From JBMDXB01 sp048594975 (GTDB taxonomy: Bacteria; Acidobacteriota; Vicinamibacteria; Vicinamibacterales; 2-12-FULL-66-21), in the NCBI GenBank assembly GCA_048594975.1, contig JBMDXQ010000151.1, positions 7,399 through 71,398 of the forward strand: DNA of 64,000 nt, read 5' to 3'. Positions 20,867 to 29,343 of this stretch are shown here, piece after piece; the first letter of the stretch is position 1; every line of letters starts with the position of its first letter. Below the pieces are notes generated by a model, which saw nothing but the letters and a program-made list of their open reading frames with translations, ran no database searches and was not told the DNA's origin. A program made the position numbers and the translations under genes.

Positions 20867-21688
20867 GTGAACGAAGAGGTCCTCAGGGCGGCAGCCGACG
20901 CGCTCGCCCGCGGCGAAGCCGTGGCGCTCGTCACCATCGTGCGCACCCAGGGCTCGACGCCGCAGCGCGCCGGTGCGAAGATGCTCGTGTTCGCGGACGG
21001 CCGGACCGTGGGCACGATCGGCGGCGGCTGTTACGAGAACGAGGCGCTGCTCAAGGCGCGCGACGCCATCGCCTCGGGCCGCCCGGCGTTCCTGCATTAC
21101 GAGCTGAACGACGACTTCGCGCAGGAGAACGGACTGATCTGCGGTGGCCGCATGGACGTGCACGTCGACCCGCTCGAGCCGACACCCGATCTGTACATCA
21201 TCGGCGCTGGCCACGTCGGCTACCATCTCGCGCGCGCCGCGGCGGACGTCGGCTTCCGGCTCCACGTGGTGGACGATCGCGAGAAGTTCGCCAGCGCGCA
21301 CCGCTTCCCCGGTGCCGACCTCGTGGTCGAGCCGATTCCGGAGTGGTTGCACCGCGCCGAGATCCCGCCGTCGGCCTTCGTCGTCGTCGTGACACGCGGC
21401 CACACCCACGACCTAGAGGCGATGCGGGCGCTCGCCGCGCGCGACCTGCGCTACCTCGGGCTCATCGGCAGCCGTGCCAAGGTGGCGCGCATCGCCGACG
21501 CGCTGCTGGCCGAAGCCATGCCGCCGGAGTGCCTCGAGCGCGTCCACGCGCCTATCGGCCTCGACATCGGAGCGGTCACGCCCGAGGAAATCGCCGTCAG
21601 CATCCTCGCCGAGCTCATCGCCGTCCGCCGCGGCGTGTCGGTCCGGAGCCTCTCGCTGTCGGCCACGCGCCGCGCTCGCAACTCCTGA
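20867..21688 (+). CDS. XdhC/CoxI family protein
   Basis: A 273-residue protein of the XdhC family, whose members bind molybdenum cofactor and help insert sulfurated cofactor into xanthine dehydrogenase-type enzymes. The N-terminal CoxI domain shows TIVRTQGSTPQRAGAKM and the TIGGGCYENEAL motif. A Rossmann-like C-terminal domain begins with DLYIIGAGHVGYHLARAA. The GTG start gives the typical family N-terminus (NEEVLRAAADALARGE). An amidohydrolase likely to act on a purine starts one base after its stop, suggesting a purine-related unit. No molybdenum hydroxylase is in the window. Confidence 0.88.
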   Translation: MNEEVLRAAADALARGEAVALVTIVRTQGSTPQRAGAKMLVFADGRTVGTIGGGCYENEALLKARDAIASGRPAFLHYELNDDFAQENGLICGGRMDVHVDPLEPTPDLYIIGAGHVGYHLARAAADVGFRLHVVDDREKFASAHRFPGADLVVEPIPEWLHRAEIPPSAFVVVVTRGHTHDLEAMRALAARDLRYLGLIGSRAKVARIADALLAEAMPPECLERVHAPIGLDIGAVTPEEIAVSILAELIAVRRGVSVRSLSLSATRRARNS

Positions 21689-21689
21689 C

Positions 21690-23048
21690 ATGGCTGCGCC
21701 GCCGTCGCGGGGCGAAGCCCGCACGGATCCGCTGCTCATCCGCCACGCCACGGTCCTCACGATGAACGACCGCCTCGACGTCGTCGAGGGCTCGGTGCTG
21801 GTAAGGGACGGGCGCATCGCGGCGGTCGGCCCCGAGCCTGCCGCGCACACCGGCCCGGTCATCGACGCGGGCGCTGCCTACCTGCTTCCCGGTTTCGTCC
21901 AGACCCACGTCCACCTGTGCCAGACGCTCTTTCGCGGGCTCGCCGACGACATGCCGCTGCTCGAGTGGCTGAAGCGGCGCGTGTGGCCGCTCGAGGCCGC
22001 GCACACGCCGGCATCGCTGCGCGCCTCGGCGCTGCTCGCCGCGTGCGATCTGCTGCTGTCGGGAACCACCACGGTCCTGACCATGGAAACCGTGCACGAC
22101 ACGGACGTGGTGTTCGAGGCGCTGGCCGAGGCCGGTATGCGCGCGGTCGTCGGCAAGTGCATGATGGATTCGGATCGCGATGCTCCGGCACGATTGCGGG
22201 AGCGCACCACGGCGTCGGTCGACGAGAGCCTGGCGCTGAAACGCCGCTGGGACGGGGCTGCCGGCGGGCGGCTGCACACTGCCTTCGCGCCGCGGTTTGC
22301 GGTGTCGTGTTCGCGGGAGCTCCTCGAGGCGGTCGCCGCACTGTCGCGCCAGGAGCACGCGATCGTGCATACGCACGCCTCCGAGTCGCGCGACGAAGTG
22401 GAGCTCGTGCGGAAGCTGTCCGCAGGACTGTCGAACGTGGAGTACCTCGCGCGGACCGGGCTCGCCACGCCGCTGCTGTGCACGGCCCATTGCGTGTGGG
22501 TCACGGACCGGGAGCAGGCGCTCCTCGCCGAGCGCGACGTCAAGGTGCTCCACTGCCCCGGCTCCAATCTGAAGCTCGGATCGGGCATCGCGCCCGTCGT
22601 CGAGATGCGCGGGCGCGGCATCTGCGTGTCGCTCGGTGCCGACGGCGCTGCCTGCAACAACCGGCTCGACATGTTCGAGGAGATGCGGCTCGCGGCGACG
22701 TTGCAGGCCGTGCGCCGCGCGCCGGGCGAGCTCACGGCACGCCAGGCCGTGTGGATGGCGACGCGCGAAGGCGCGCGCGCGCTGGGGCTGGAGGACGAGA
22801 TCGGCTCGGTTGAACCCGGCAAGCGCGCCGACCTCATCCTCGTAGCCCGTGACCAGCTCCACCAGGCTCCCGACGTAGACCCCTGGTCCACGCTCGTGTA
22901 CGCGGCCCACGGCACCGACGTGCGGATGACGATGGTCGACGGGCGGGTCGTCGTCTCGGACCACGCCCTGACCCAGCTGGAGAGTTCTGCCGTGGTAGAG
23001 GCAGCTCGCCGCGAAGCCCATGGGCTCATTTCCCGCGCCGGCCTCTGA
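21690..23048 (+). CDS. Amidohydrolase, purine/adenosine-type deaminase family
   Basis: A 452-residue metal-dependent amidohydrolase of the MtaD/SsnA/guanine deaminase group. It has the HxH metal motif (QTHVHLCQTLFRG), HTHASES near residue 225, TAHCVWV near 265 and LGADGAACNNRLDMFEEMR near 315, which supply the remaining metal and substrate residues. The last motif is typical of deaminases acting on methylthioadenosine, S-adenosylhomocysteine or 5'-deoxyadenosine, though guanine or 8-oxoguanine is also possible. It is adjacent to XdhC, consistent with purine salvage or catabolism. The substrate is not determined by sequence alone. Confidence 0.85.
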   Translation: MAAPPSRGEARTDPLLIRHATVLTMNDRLDVVEGSVLVRDGRIAAVGPEPAAHTGPVIDAGAAYLLPGFVQTHVHLCQTLFRGLADDMPLLEWLKRRVWPLEAAHTPASLRASALLAACDLLLSGTTTVLTMETVHDTDVVFEALAEAGMRAVVGKCMMDSDRDAPARLRERTTASVDESLALKRRWDGAAGGRLHTAFAPRFAVSCSRELLEAVAALSRQEHAIVHTHASESRDEVELVRKLSAGLSNVEYLARTGLATPLLCTAHCVWVTDREQALLAERDVKVLHCPGSNLKLGSGIAPVVEMRGRGICVSLGADGAACNNRLDMFEEMRLAATLQAVRRAPGELTARQAVWMATREGARALGLEDEIGSVEPGKRADLILVARDQLHQAPDVDPWSTLVYAAHGTDVRMTMVDGRVVVSDHALTQLESSAVVEAARREAHGLISRAGL

Positions 23049-23107
23049 AAGGGGGCCGCTCCTTTCCGCGAACGTGCCAGCCACCCTTTCGTCTGGGCAA
23101 CGTCATG

Positions 23108-23113
23108 TATAAT
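23108..23113 (+). promoter_or_regulatory. -10 element TATAAT of the hrcA operon
   Basis: A consensus TATAAT 5 bp upstream of the CIRCE operator. The -35 region is weak (no TTGACA at 16-18 bp). Confidence 0.7.
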
Positions 23114-23118
23114 TACCC

Positions 23119-23145
23119 TTAGCACTCGTGTGCTGCGAGTGCTAA
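23119..23145 (+). promoter_or_regulatory. CIRCE operator (HrcA binding site)
   Basis: A perfect TTAGCACTC-N9-GAGTGCTAA inverted repeat, identical to the CIRCE consensus, between the -10 element and the hrcA ATG (8 bp downstream). HrcA bound here would block transcription start, so the operon is autoregulated and induced by heat. Confidence 0.97.
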
Positions 23146-23152
23146 GCGACCT

Positions 23153-24199
23153 ATGATCCGCCATCCTGAGCTTCCGGAACGGGATAGAAGGATTCTCGCG
23201 ACGCTGGTGTTGGCTTACATCGAGGGCGGCGAGCCGGTGTCGTCGCTCTGGCTGGTGAACCGCGGCTTCGGCGTGTCGTCGGCAACCCTGCGCAACGTCA
23301 TGGCGCGGCTCGAAGAGCAGGGCTACGTCCGGCAGCCGCACACGTCGGCGGGCCGCGTGCCGACCGACCTCGGGTACCGGGCATATGTCGATCAGCTGCT
23401 CGTCGCGCGACGCTCGTCCCGTCCTGCGCCGCAGCTCGAGGCGATGCTGCGCCGCGCCGCCACGGTCGAAGACCTGCTGTCGCACGTCTCGCAGGAGGTC
23501 TCCCGCGCGTCGCACCAGGTAGGGTTCGCCATCGCGCCGGCCACCAACACGACGACGCTGGAACACCTCAACTTCGTGCCGCTGGATCTCCGGAAGGTCC
23601 TGGTCGTGGTCGTCTCGGCCGGCGGGCACGTCGTGCACAAGGTCGTCGAGACTGCTGAGACGTACTCCGAGGCGGAGCTTCAGCAGGCGGCCAATTACCT
23701 GAACGCGGAGTTCAAGGGCCGCTCGCTCGAGCAGGTGCGTACGGCCGTGCTGGAGCGCCTGCGCGAGGAACGGACGCTCTACGACGCGCTGATGGCCCGC
23801 GCCCTGCAACTCGCCTCGTCGACCTTCGAGGGGACGGCCTCGGAGCCGGTCGCGTTCATCCAGGGCACGCCCCTGCTGCTCGACGACTTCGGCGCGGACG
23901 ACCGCGACGCGGCGCTCGGGACGCTCCGGACCCTGCTGACGATGATCGAGGAGAAAACGCGGCTCGTGCAGCTGCTCGATGCCTATATGAGCGCGGGCGG
24001 GCTGACCGTGGTGATCGGCAGCGAGCACCACGACGCCGCGCTGCACCGGTTCAGCCTGGTCGCCTCGACCTACTCGGATGGCCACGGGACGGGAGCGGTT
24101 GGCGTCATCGGGCCGACGCGGATGCGCTACTCACGCGCGATCAACGTCGTCGAGACCCTCTCGAAGGCCATCAACCGGATGGCCGCTTCCAGGCAATGA
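23153..24199 (+). CDS. hrcA: HrcA heat-inducible transcription repressor
   Basis: Repressor of CIRCE-controlled chaperone genes. The 348 residues start with a winged helix-turn-helix (residues 1-75; LVNRGFGVSSATLRNVMARLEEQGYV), continue with the conserved PHTSAGRVPTDLGYRAYVD segment, and end with the dimerisation and GAF-like regions (VIGSEHHD near residue 285 and GVIGPTRMRYSRAI near 320). A perfect CIRCE lies immediately upstream, so it controls its own operon. grpE follows 44 bp downstream. Confidence 0.97.
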   Translation: MIRHPELPERDRRILATLVLAYIEGGEPVSSLWLVNRGFGVSSATLRNVMARLEEQGYVRQPHTSAGRVPTDLGYRAYVDQLLVARRSSRPAPQLEAMLRRAATVEDLLSHVSQEVSRASHQVGFAIAPATNTTTLEHLNFVPLDLRKVLVVVVSAGGHVVHKVVETAETYSEAELQQAANYLNAEFKGRSLEQVRTAVLERLREERTLYDALMARALQLASSTFEGTASEPVAFIQGTPLLLDDFGADDRDAALGTLRTLLTMIEEKTRLVQLLDAYMSAGGLTVVIGSEHHDAALHRFSLVASTYSDGHGTGAVGVIGPTRMRYSRAINVVETLSKAINRMAASRQ

Positions 24200-24243
24200 C
24201 ATGAACGGCCGCGGCGGCAGCCGCCGGCCTCCAGGGGATACTT

Positions 24244-24780
24244 GTGACAGACGAACGGGATGACAGCGCCGGCGGCGCGCCGGAAGCCGCCACATCGTCG
24301 TCGGTCGCGGACATCGGTCCGGGACCGGCCGTCGACGTCGAAGAGATCCAGCGGCAGCGCGACGAGTACTACGACCAGCTGCTGCGCAAGACCGCGGAGT
24401 TCGAGAACCACCGCAAGCGCGTCGAGCGCGACCGCCAGGCGGCCTCGGAATCGGCGGCGGCGGACCTGGTCGCCGACCTGCTGCCGCTCCTCGACGATCT
24501 CGAGCGCGCGCTGAGCGCCGATCCGGGCGTCGAGGGCGCCGGGCCCTATCGCCGCGGCGTCGAGCTGATTCACCGGCAGCTGCTCGAGATCCTGCGCAAG
24601 CGCGGCGTGCGGCCGATCGAGGCGGTCGGCGCCGACTTCGATCCGTATTACCACCACGCGGTCCTGTACGAGCCCGCCGAGGGGGGGCGCGACGGCGAGG
24701 TCATCGAGGAACTCCGGCGCGGATACATGCTCGGCGACCGGCTGCTGCGCCCGTCCATGGTCAAGGTGGCCAAAGGGTGA
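24244..24780 (+). CDS. grpE: GrpE nucleotide exchange factor
   Basis: Exchange factor for DnaK. The 178 residues have an acidic disordered start, a long helix (about 35-95; EYYDQLLRKTAEFENHRKR) and the C-terminal beta domain with GVRPIEAVGADFDPYYHHAV. The GTG start follows an AGGGGAT ribosome-binding site. The stop overlaps the GTG of dnaJ. dnaK is absent from its usual place between grpE and dnaJ. Confidence 0.96.
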   Translation: MTDERDDSAGGAPEAATSSSVADIGPGPAVDVEEIQRQRDEYYDQLLRKTAEFENHRKRVERDRQAASESAAADLVADLLPLLDDLERALSADPGVEGAGPYRRGVELIHRQLLEILRKRGVRPIEAVGADFDPYYHHAVLYEPAEGGRDGEVIEELRRGYMLGDRLLRPSMVKVAKG

Positions 24781-25931
24781 GCCGGGTGACGAAGCGGGAT
24801 TACTACGAGGTGCTCGGGATCGGGCGCCAGGCCAACGAGCAGGAGATCAAGAGCGCTTACCGGAAGCTCGCGCTCAAACACCATCCCGACCGGAACCCCG
24901 GGGACAAGCACGCCGAGGAGCTGTTCAAGGAAGCGGCGGAGGCGTACGCGGTGCTCGCGGACCGCGACAAGCGCGCGGCCTACGATCGTTTCGGGCACGC
25001 GGGCGTCGGCGCGGGGGCGGGAGCCGGCGGATTCGACCCCACGATCTTCGCGGACTTCTCGGACATCTTCGCCGGGCTCGGCGACGTCTTCGGGTTCGGA
25101 TTCGGCGACATGTTCGGCGGCCGCCGCCGGCGCGGCGGGCCGCAGCGCGGGTCCGATCTGCGCTACGACCTGGAGATTACGTTCGACGAGGCCGCAAAGG
25201 GCGCCGAAACGGCGATCCAGATTCCGCGCGAGGAGACCTGCGAGACCTGCCACGGATCGGGCGCGGCTCCGGGCACCTCGCCGGAGACCTGCTCTCATTG
25301 CCGCGGCACCGGACAGCTGCGGCAGCAGCACGGGTTCCTGACCGTGGCACGTCCCTGTCCCACCTGCCGCGGCACCGGCGCGGTCATCGCGAAGCCGTGC
25401 ACCGCCTGCCGGGGCGCCGGCCGCGTTGGCCGCGAGCGGAAGATCACCGTGAAGATCCCTGCCGGCATCGCGACAGGCCAGCGTCTGCGGATCTACGGCG
25501 AAGGGGAACACGGCGCCGCCGGCGGTCCGCCCGGCGATCTCTACGTCGTGGTGCACGTCCAGGAACACCCGTTTTTCCATCGCGAGGAGGACGACCTGTA
25601 CTGCCAGATGCCGGTCTCGTTCACGACGCTGGCGCTCGGCGGCGAGATCAAGGTGCCCACGCTGGACGGCCACGAGGCCGTCCAGGTCTCGGCCGGCACG
25701 CAGCCGGGCGCGCGCTTCAAGCTGCGCGGTAAGGGGATGCCCAACGTGACCGGACGCGGGCGCGGGGACCTGTACGTGATTGCCCGGGTCACCGTACCGA
25801 AAAAGCTGAACAAGGAGCAGAAGCGCCTGCTCGAAGAGCTCGCCCGCGTCCTGCCCGACGAGCGGCTGGATGGCGAAACGACTGGCGGCGACAAGCCGTT
25901 CTTCGAACGGGTGAAGGACATTTTTGGCTGA
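24777..25931 (+). CDS. dnaJ: DnaJ co-chaperone
   Basis: Hsp40 partner of DnaK. The 384 residues contain a J domain with the HPD motif (LKHHPDRNPG, near residue 35), a Gly/Phe region (about 80-120), four CxxCxGxG zinc repeats (CETCHGSG, CSHCRGTG, CPTCRGTG, CTACRGAG at about residues 157-225) and the C-terminal peptide-binding domains. The GTG at 24777 overlaps the grpE stop; a second in-frame GTG three codons later is an alternative. The 3' end overlaps prmA. Confidence 0.96.
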   Translation: MSRVTKRDYYEVLGIGRQANEQEIKSAYRKLALKHHPDRNPGDKHAEELFKEAAEAYAVLADRDKRAAYDRFGHAGVGAGAGAGGFDPTIFADFSDIFAGLGDVFGFGFGDMFGGRRRRGGPQRGSDLRYDLEITFDEAAKGAETAIQIPREETCETCHGSGAAPGTSPETCSHCRGTGQLRQQHGFLTVARPCPTCRGTGAVIAKPCTACRGAGRVGRERKITVKIPAGIATGQRLRIYGEGEHGAAGGPPGDLYVVVHVQEHPFFHREEDDLYCQMPVSFTTLALGGEIKVPTLDGHEAVQVSAGTQPGARFKLRGKGMPNVTGRGRGDLYVIARVTVPKKLNKEQKRLLEELARVLPDERLDGETTGGDKPFFERVKDIFG

Positions 25932-26877
25932 TCGCAAGTGGCCCGCCCTGGACCTGCGGTTCAGCCCGGGCCCCGGGGCGGGGTCGCTGCAGGACTTCCT
26001 CTACGCGGAGCTCGATGCGTTCGAGCCGGTCGCGATCCAGGAGCATGAAAGCGGGGACGCCTGGCGTGTTTTCTTCCGGACGCGCACGCAACGCAACAAC
26101 GCCCGCGCGGCGCTTCGCGCCGAGTTCGGCAACGCGCTGCTCGACCTCTCGCCCGTGGACGTGGACGACGAGGACTGGGCGCGCCGGAGCCAGTCAGGGC
26201 TGACCTCCGTCCGTGTAGGGCGCATCGTCGTCGCCCCGCCCTGGGATGTCACGGAGATGGCGCCGGCGCCCATCGAAGGCCTCCAGCGGCCTGCCGCATC
26301 CGTCGGGCCGAGCGCCGAAACTCGAATACGGAACGCTGAGCGCGGAGCGGCGAGCGCCGACATAGTCATCGTTATCGAGCCCTCGACGGGTTTCGGCACG
26401 GGACATCATGAAACCACGAGACTCTGCCTCGCCCTGCTCCAGGAAACCGACGTTGCCGGCCGCCGCGCGATAGACCTCGGCACCGGGTCTGGCGTGCTCG
26501 CTATCGCCGCTGCGAAGCTGGGAGCATCGGCGGTGCTGGCGGTCGACAACGACCCCGACGCGCTCGCGAACGCGGAAGCCAATGTCGCGCGCAATGCCGT
26601 CCACGTTGTCGAGCTGCGGGAGGCGGACGCCGCGGCGATGGAGGTCGCCCCCGCCGATATCGTGATGGCCAACCTTACGGCCGCGGCGCTGCAGGGGTGG
26701 GGACCAGCCCTCGGGTGCCTCGTGGCGCCTGGCGGCGTGCTCATCGCGAGCGGGTTCTCACCGGGCGAGCTGCCGGACGTCGCAGCGGCGCTGCAGTTGC
26801 GCATCGTGCGAAGGCGCGAGGAACGCGGCTGGACGGGGGCGATCCTCCAGCGGCATGTCGATACAGGGGCTGGGTAA
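25924..26877 (+). CDS. prmA: Ribosomal protein L11 methyltransferase with an inserted repeat peptide
   Basis: SAM-dependent methyltransferase modifying ribosomal protein L11. The 317 residues keep the family core: an N-terminal domain, the STGFGTGHHETTRLCL segment, the SAM-binding AIDLGTGSGVLAIAA and the catalytic-region MANLTA. Between the APPWD motif (near residue 108) and the IVIEPSTGFGTGHH motif (near 143) are about 25-30 extra residues encoded by eight degenerate 7-nt repeats. Homologues normally have a short loop there. The TTG start overlaps the dnaJ stop. dnaJ-prmA adjacency is common in bacteria. Confidence 0.93.
   Translation: MADRKWPALDLRFSPGPGAGSLQDFLYAELDAFEPVAIQEHESGDAWRVFFRTRTQRNNARAALRAEFGNALLDLSPVDVDDEDWARRSQSGLTSVRVGRIVVAPPWDVTEMAPAPIEGLQRPAASVGPSAETRIRNAERGAASADIVIVIEPSTGFGTGHHETTRLCLALLQETDVAGRRAIDLGTGSGVLAIAAAKLGASAVLAVDNDPDALANAEANVARNAVHVVELREADAAAMEVAPADIVMANLTAAALQGWGPALGCLVAPGGVLIASGFSPGELPDVAAALQLRIVRRREERGWTGAILQRHVDTGAG
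26308..26363. repeat. Eight in-frame heptamers inside prmA
   Basis: Consecutive 7-nt units CCGAGCG, CCGAAAC, TCGAATA, CGGAACG, CTGAGCG, CGGAGCG, GCGAGCG, CCGACAT. The first resembles the perfect CCGAGCG repeats in leuS. The reading frame is kept through the array. Confidence 0.85.
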
Positions 26878-26902
26878 CCTTGCGCCAGTGAAGCGCGGCC
26901 GC

Positions 26903-26908
26903 TAGCAT
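26903..26908 (+). promoter_or_regulatory. -10 element TAGCAT, leaderless start of the PDZ-antiporter operon
   Basis: GCTAGCAT ends 6 nt before the ATG at 26915, so the predicted transcription start coincides with the start codon. No -35 hexamer or Shine-Dalgarno is apparent. Confidence 0.5.
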
Positions 26909-26914
26909 GCGTCC

Positions 26915-28183
26915 ATGGCGCCCGCGCCGCCGAGATCCCGCATCTCGCGCGAAACTCGGCTGTTGCTGTTGACGGTGCTGCTGTCGGTCGGTGCGCTGCT
27001 CCTGCTCGCCCGCCTGCGCTTCCCGGAACGGCCCGCGACGCCGGCGCTCCTGCCGCCGCTCCTCACGCAGCTTTCGCCCCCCTCCGCCTTTCAGGATCTG
27101 TCCAGGGCGGTCGGCTCGCTCGAGGCCGAGGTCACGCCGATCCTCGAGCTGATCACGCTCGAGGAGTCGGCGGCGATCGTGCCGCGTGTCGTGGCCGCCC
27201 TCAGGTTCCGATCGGATGCCGCGGCGGCGCTGCTCGCGGCGGCGGACGCGGGTAGGCTCGCCGGCGTGATGGCACGCGACCGCGCTACCGGGCTCACCAT
27301 CACGCACGCGTCCACCGCGTCGCTGGCGGTGCAGCGGATCTGGACGACGCAGCCGGACGGCTATCCAAGGTACGTGCTCGTCACCGAGGCATACGCGGAG
27401 GGCGCCGGGCTTCGCCCCGTATACGTCGGACGGTTGCCGACCAGCACCAGCTACGCCTGGGAAACGCCCGTGTGGGCACTTCCGAGGCACCTGAACCTGC
27501 GCGCCGGCTCCTTCGTGTTCACCGCGACCGCCGCGTTTGCCGGGCTCGTCATCGACCACGGGAACCTGCAGGCGATCGTTCCGCCCGAGGCCGTCCTCGC
27601 GCTCGCCGAGCGCCTGCGCTCGGGGGAGCCGGCGCCGCCGGGATGGATCGGGGTGACGGTGCAGGACATCACCGGCGCGATCGCCAGGGCCACGTCGGCG
27701 AGCTCCGGCGTGATCGTCGCGAACGTGAACAGCGGGGGTCCCGCGGCTCGCCAGCTGCAGCTGACCGACATCGTCGAACAGATGAACGGCCTGCCGCTCG
27801 CCAACCGTATGGACTGGGACGCGCGCCTCGCCCGCGTGACGGCCGGCGAGCGGCTGACGATGCGCGTGCGTCGCGGCGACCGGATCGAGCAGGTGGAGGT
27901 GACGGCAGTCGCCGCTCCGCCGCAGCCCGCCCCCGCGAGACTCGGCATCTCGATGCGCGCGCGGCCGCGCGTCGGAGCGCTGGTAACCATCGTCGAGGAG
28001 GGCTCGATTGCCGAGCGGGCCGGAATCATGGCTGGCGACGCGCTCGTGCGCGTCGGCGGGGTCGCCGCGCCGACTCCAGCGCAGGTTCTCCAGTCATTCG
28101 AGGCGCTGCCATCCGGGGGCGCGCTCCTCGTGGCGATTGCCCGCGGGAGCGATCACCTCGTGGTCGCGCTCAGCAAGCCATGA
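26915..28183 (+). CDS. HtrA-like membrane protein with degenerate protease domain and two PDZ domains
   Basis: A 422-residue protein with an N-terminal membrane anchor (about residues 15-32), a trypsin-like region (about 50-220) and two PDZ domains (about 240-330, PGWIGVTVQDI; and 335-420, RLGISMRARPRVG). The arrangement is that of DegP/DegS proteins. However, I cannot find the GNSGGP motif or a convincing catalytic His, so it is probably a non-catalytic scaffold or sensor. It is the first gene of a tightly overlapping operon (ATGA overlaps) with two antiporter proteins, the second fused to trehalose-phosphate synthase. A role in sensing envelope or osmotic stress is inference. Confidence 0.75.
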   Translation: MAPAPPRSRISRETRLLLLTVLLSVGALLLLARLRFPERPATPALLPPLLTQLSPPSAFQDLSRAVGSLEAEVTPILELITLEESAAIVPRVVAALRFRSDAAAALLAAADAGRLAGVMARDRATGLTITHASTASLAVQRIWTTQPDGYPRYVLVTEAYAEGAGLRPVYVGRLPTSTSYAWETPVWALPRHLNLRAGSFVFTATAAFAGLVIDHGNLQAIVPPEAVLALAERLRSGEPAPPGWIGVTVQDITGAIARATSASSGVIVANVNSGGPAARQLQLTDIVEQMNGLPLANRMDWDARLARVTAGERLTMRVRRGDRIEQVEVTAVAAPPQPAPARLGISMRARPRVGALVTIVEEGSIAERAGIMAGDALVRVGGVAAPTPAQVLQSFEALPSGGALLVAIARGSDHLVVALSKP

Positions 28184-29343
28184 CGCTGCTTCGCGAGGAT
28201 CCCGAGCCGCTCGGCACCGATCCGCTGGAGTTCAGCATGCGCCTGGCGCCGCGCCCGCGCGCGCGGGGCCCGGCGTGGTGGCTGCGCACGCGCCTGGCGC
28301 TCGGCCTCTCCCCGGCGCCGCTGCCCGCGCTCGTGCTGCTGGCCGGCGTCGCCTTCGGCCCGGGCGGCCTCCGGCTGCTCTCCGAGCTGGTCCTCTCGTA
28401 TCTCGACCTCATGGTGTCGTCGGCGCTCGCCGCGCTCGGCGTCCTGGTCGGCTTCGGCCTGGACATGCGGCGGCCGCGCGAGTGGCGGCTGCTCGGCGCC
28501 GCGAGCGTCGAGGCCGGCCTCACCATCGTGCTCGTCGCCGCCGGGGTCGCACTCGTCGCGCGGGTGCAGACCATACCGTGGCTGCTGCCGTGGCACGTCG
28601 CCCTGATCCTCGGCATCTGCGCGTCGGCCTCCTCGACGGTGCCCGCCATCGACCGGACGGCCCACCGGCTGGTCACCCGTGTCGGCGACCTCGACGACGT
28701 GTTCCCGATCGTGCTCGGCGGGTTCGCGCTGGCGCTCGCGCACGAGAGCAGCGTGGCGGCGGCCGCCTGGCTCTCGCTGCAGACCATCGCCATCGCGCTG
28801 GCGGTTGCGGCGGCCGGCTGGACCTTGATCACCCACTCGAGCTCGGAAAGCGAGCAGCGCGTCTTCGCGGTGGGCACGGTGCTGCTGCTCGGCGGCGTCG
28901 CAGAGGTGCTCTCGGTGTCAGCGCTGCTCTCGGGCATGGTCGCGGGCGCCTACTGGGGCTTCCACGGCGGGCCGACCCGCGACGCCATCGCGCGCGACGT
29001 GCGTCACATGCAGCACCCGCTCGTCGTGCTGCTGCTGCTCATCGCCGGAGCGCGCGCCGGCTTCTCGCCGGTGCTGGCCGCGCCGGCGATCGTGTACTTG
29101 GCGCTTCGCGTGCTCGCCAAGGTCACCGGCGGCTGGCTCGTGCGGCGAATCGTCGGGCCGGACGTGCCGCCGCACCTGGGGATGTACCTGCTGTCGCCCG
29201 GCGTGATTGCCGCCGCCTTCGCGCTCAACGCGCAGCTGGTCGGTGCCGGCGCTTCCGGAGCGGTGTTGACAGTCGTGGTGGCGGCGTCGATCGCGACCGA
29301 CCTGTTGTCGATGCTCGTACCGCCGCGGGAGGCGCCGGCATGA
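28180..29343 (+). CDS. Cation/proton antiporter-like membrane protein
   Basis: A 387-residue polytopic protein with roughly ten to twelve hydrophobic helices. Helix boundaries and phrases such as VSSALAALGVLVGFGLDMR, LGICASASSTVPAIDR and GGWLVRRIVGPDVPPHLGMY resemble the sodium/hydrogen exchanger superfamily. A GDLDDVFPIVLGG segment sits where CPA2 transporters have ion-binding Asp residues, but I cannot assign transport activity. It overlaps both neighbours by 4 nt, so it is coupled to the PDZ protein and the antiporter-trehalose synthase fusion. It may pair with the fusion's transporter half. Confidence 0.7.
   Translation: MTLLREDPEPLGTDPLEFSMRLAPRPRARGPAWWLRTRLALGLSPAPLPALVLLAGVAFGPGGLRLLSELVLSYLDLMVSSALAALGVLVGFGLDMRRPREWRLLGAASVEAGLTIVLVAAGVALVARVQTIPWLLPWHVALILGICASASSTVPAIDRTAHRLVTRVGDLDDVFPIVLGGFALALAHESSVAAAAWLSLQTIAIALAVAAAGWTLITHSSSESEQRVFAVGTVLLLGGVAEVLSVSALLSGMVAGAYWGFHGGPTRDAIARDVRHMQHPLVVLLLLIAGARAGFSPVLAAPAIVYLALRVLAKVTGGWLVRRIVGPDVPPHLGMYLLSPGVIAAAFALNAQLVGAGASGAVLTVVVAASIATDLLSMLVPPREAPA

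Noticed and set aside
28008..29339. Extending the antiporter-trehalose synthase frame upstream to 28008
   Set aside because: The upstream part is an out-of-frame reading of the preceding antiporter gene. The ATG at 29340 overlaps that gene's stop in the usual ATGA manner.
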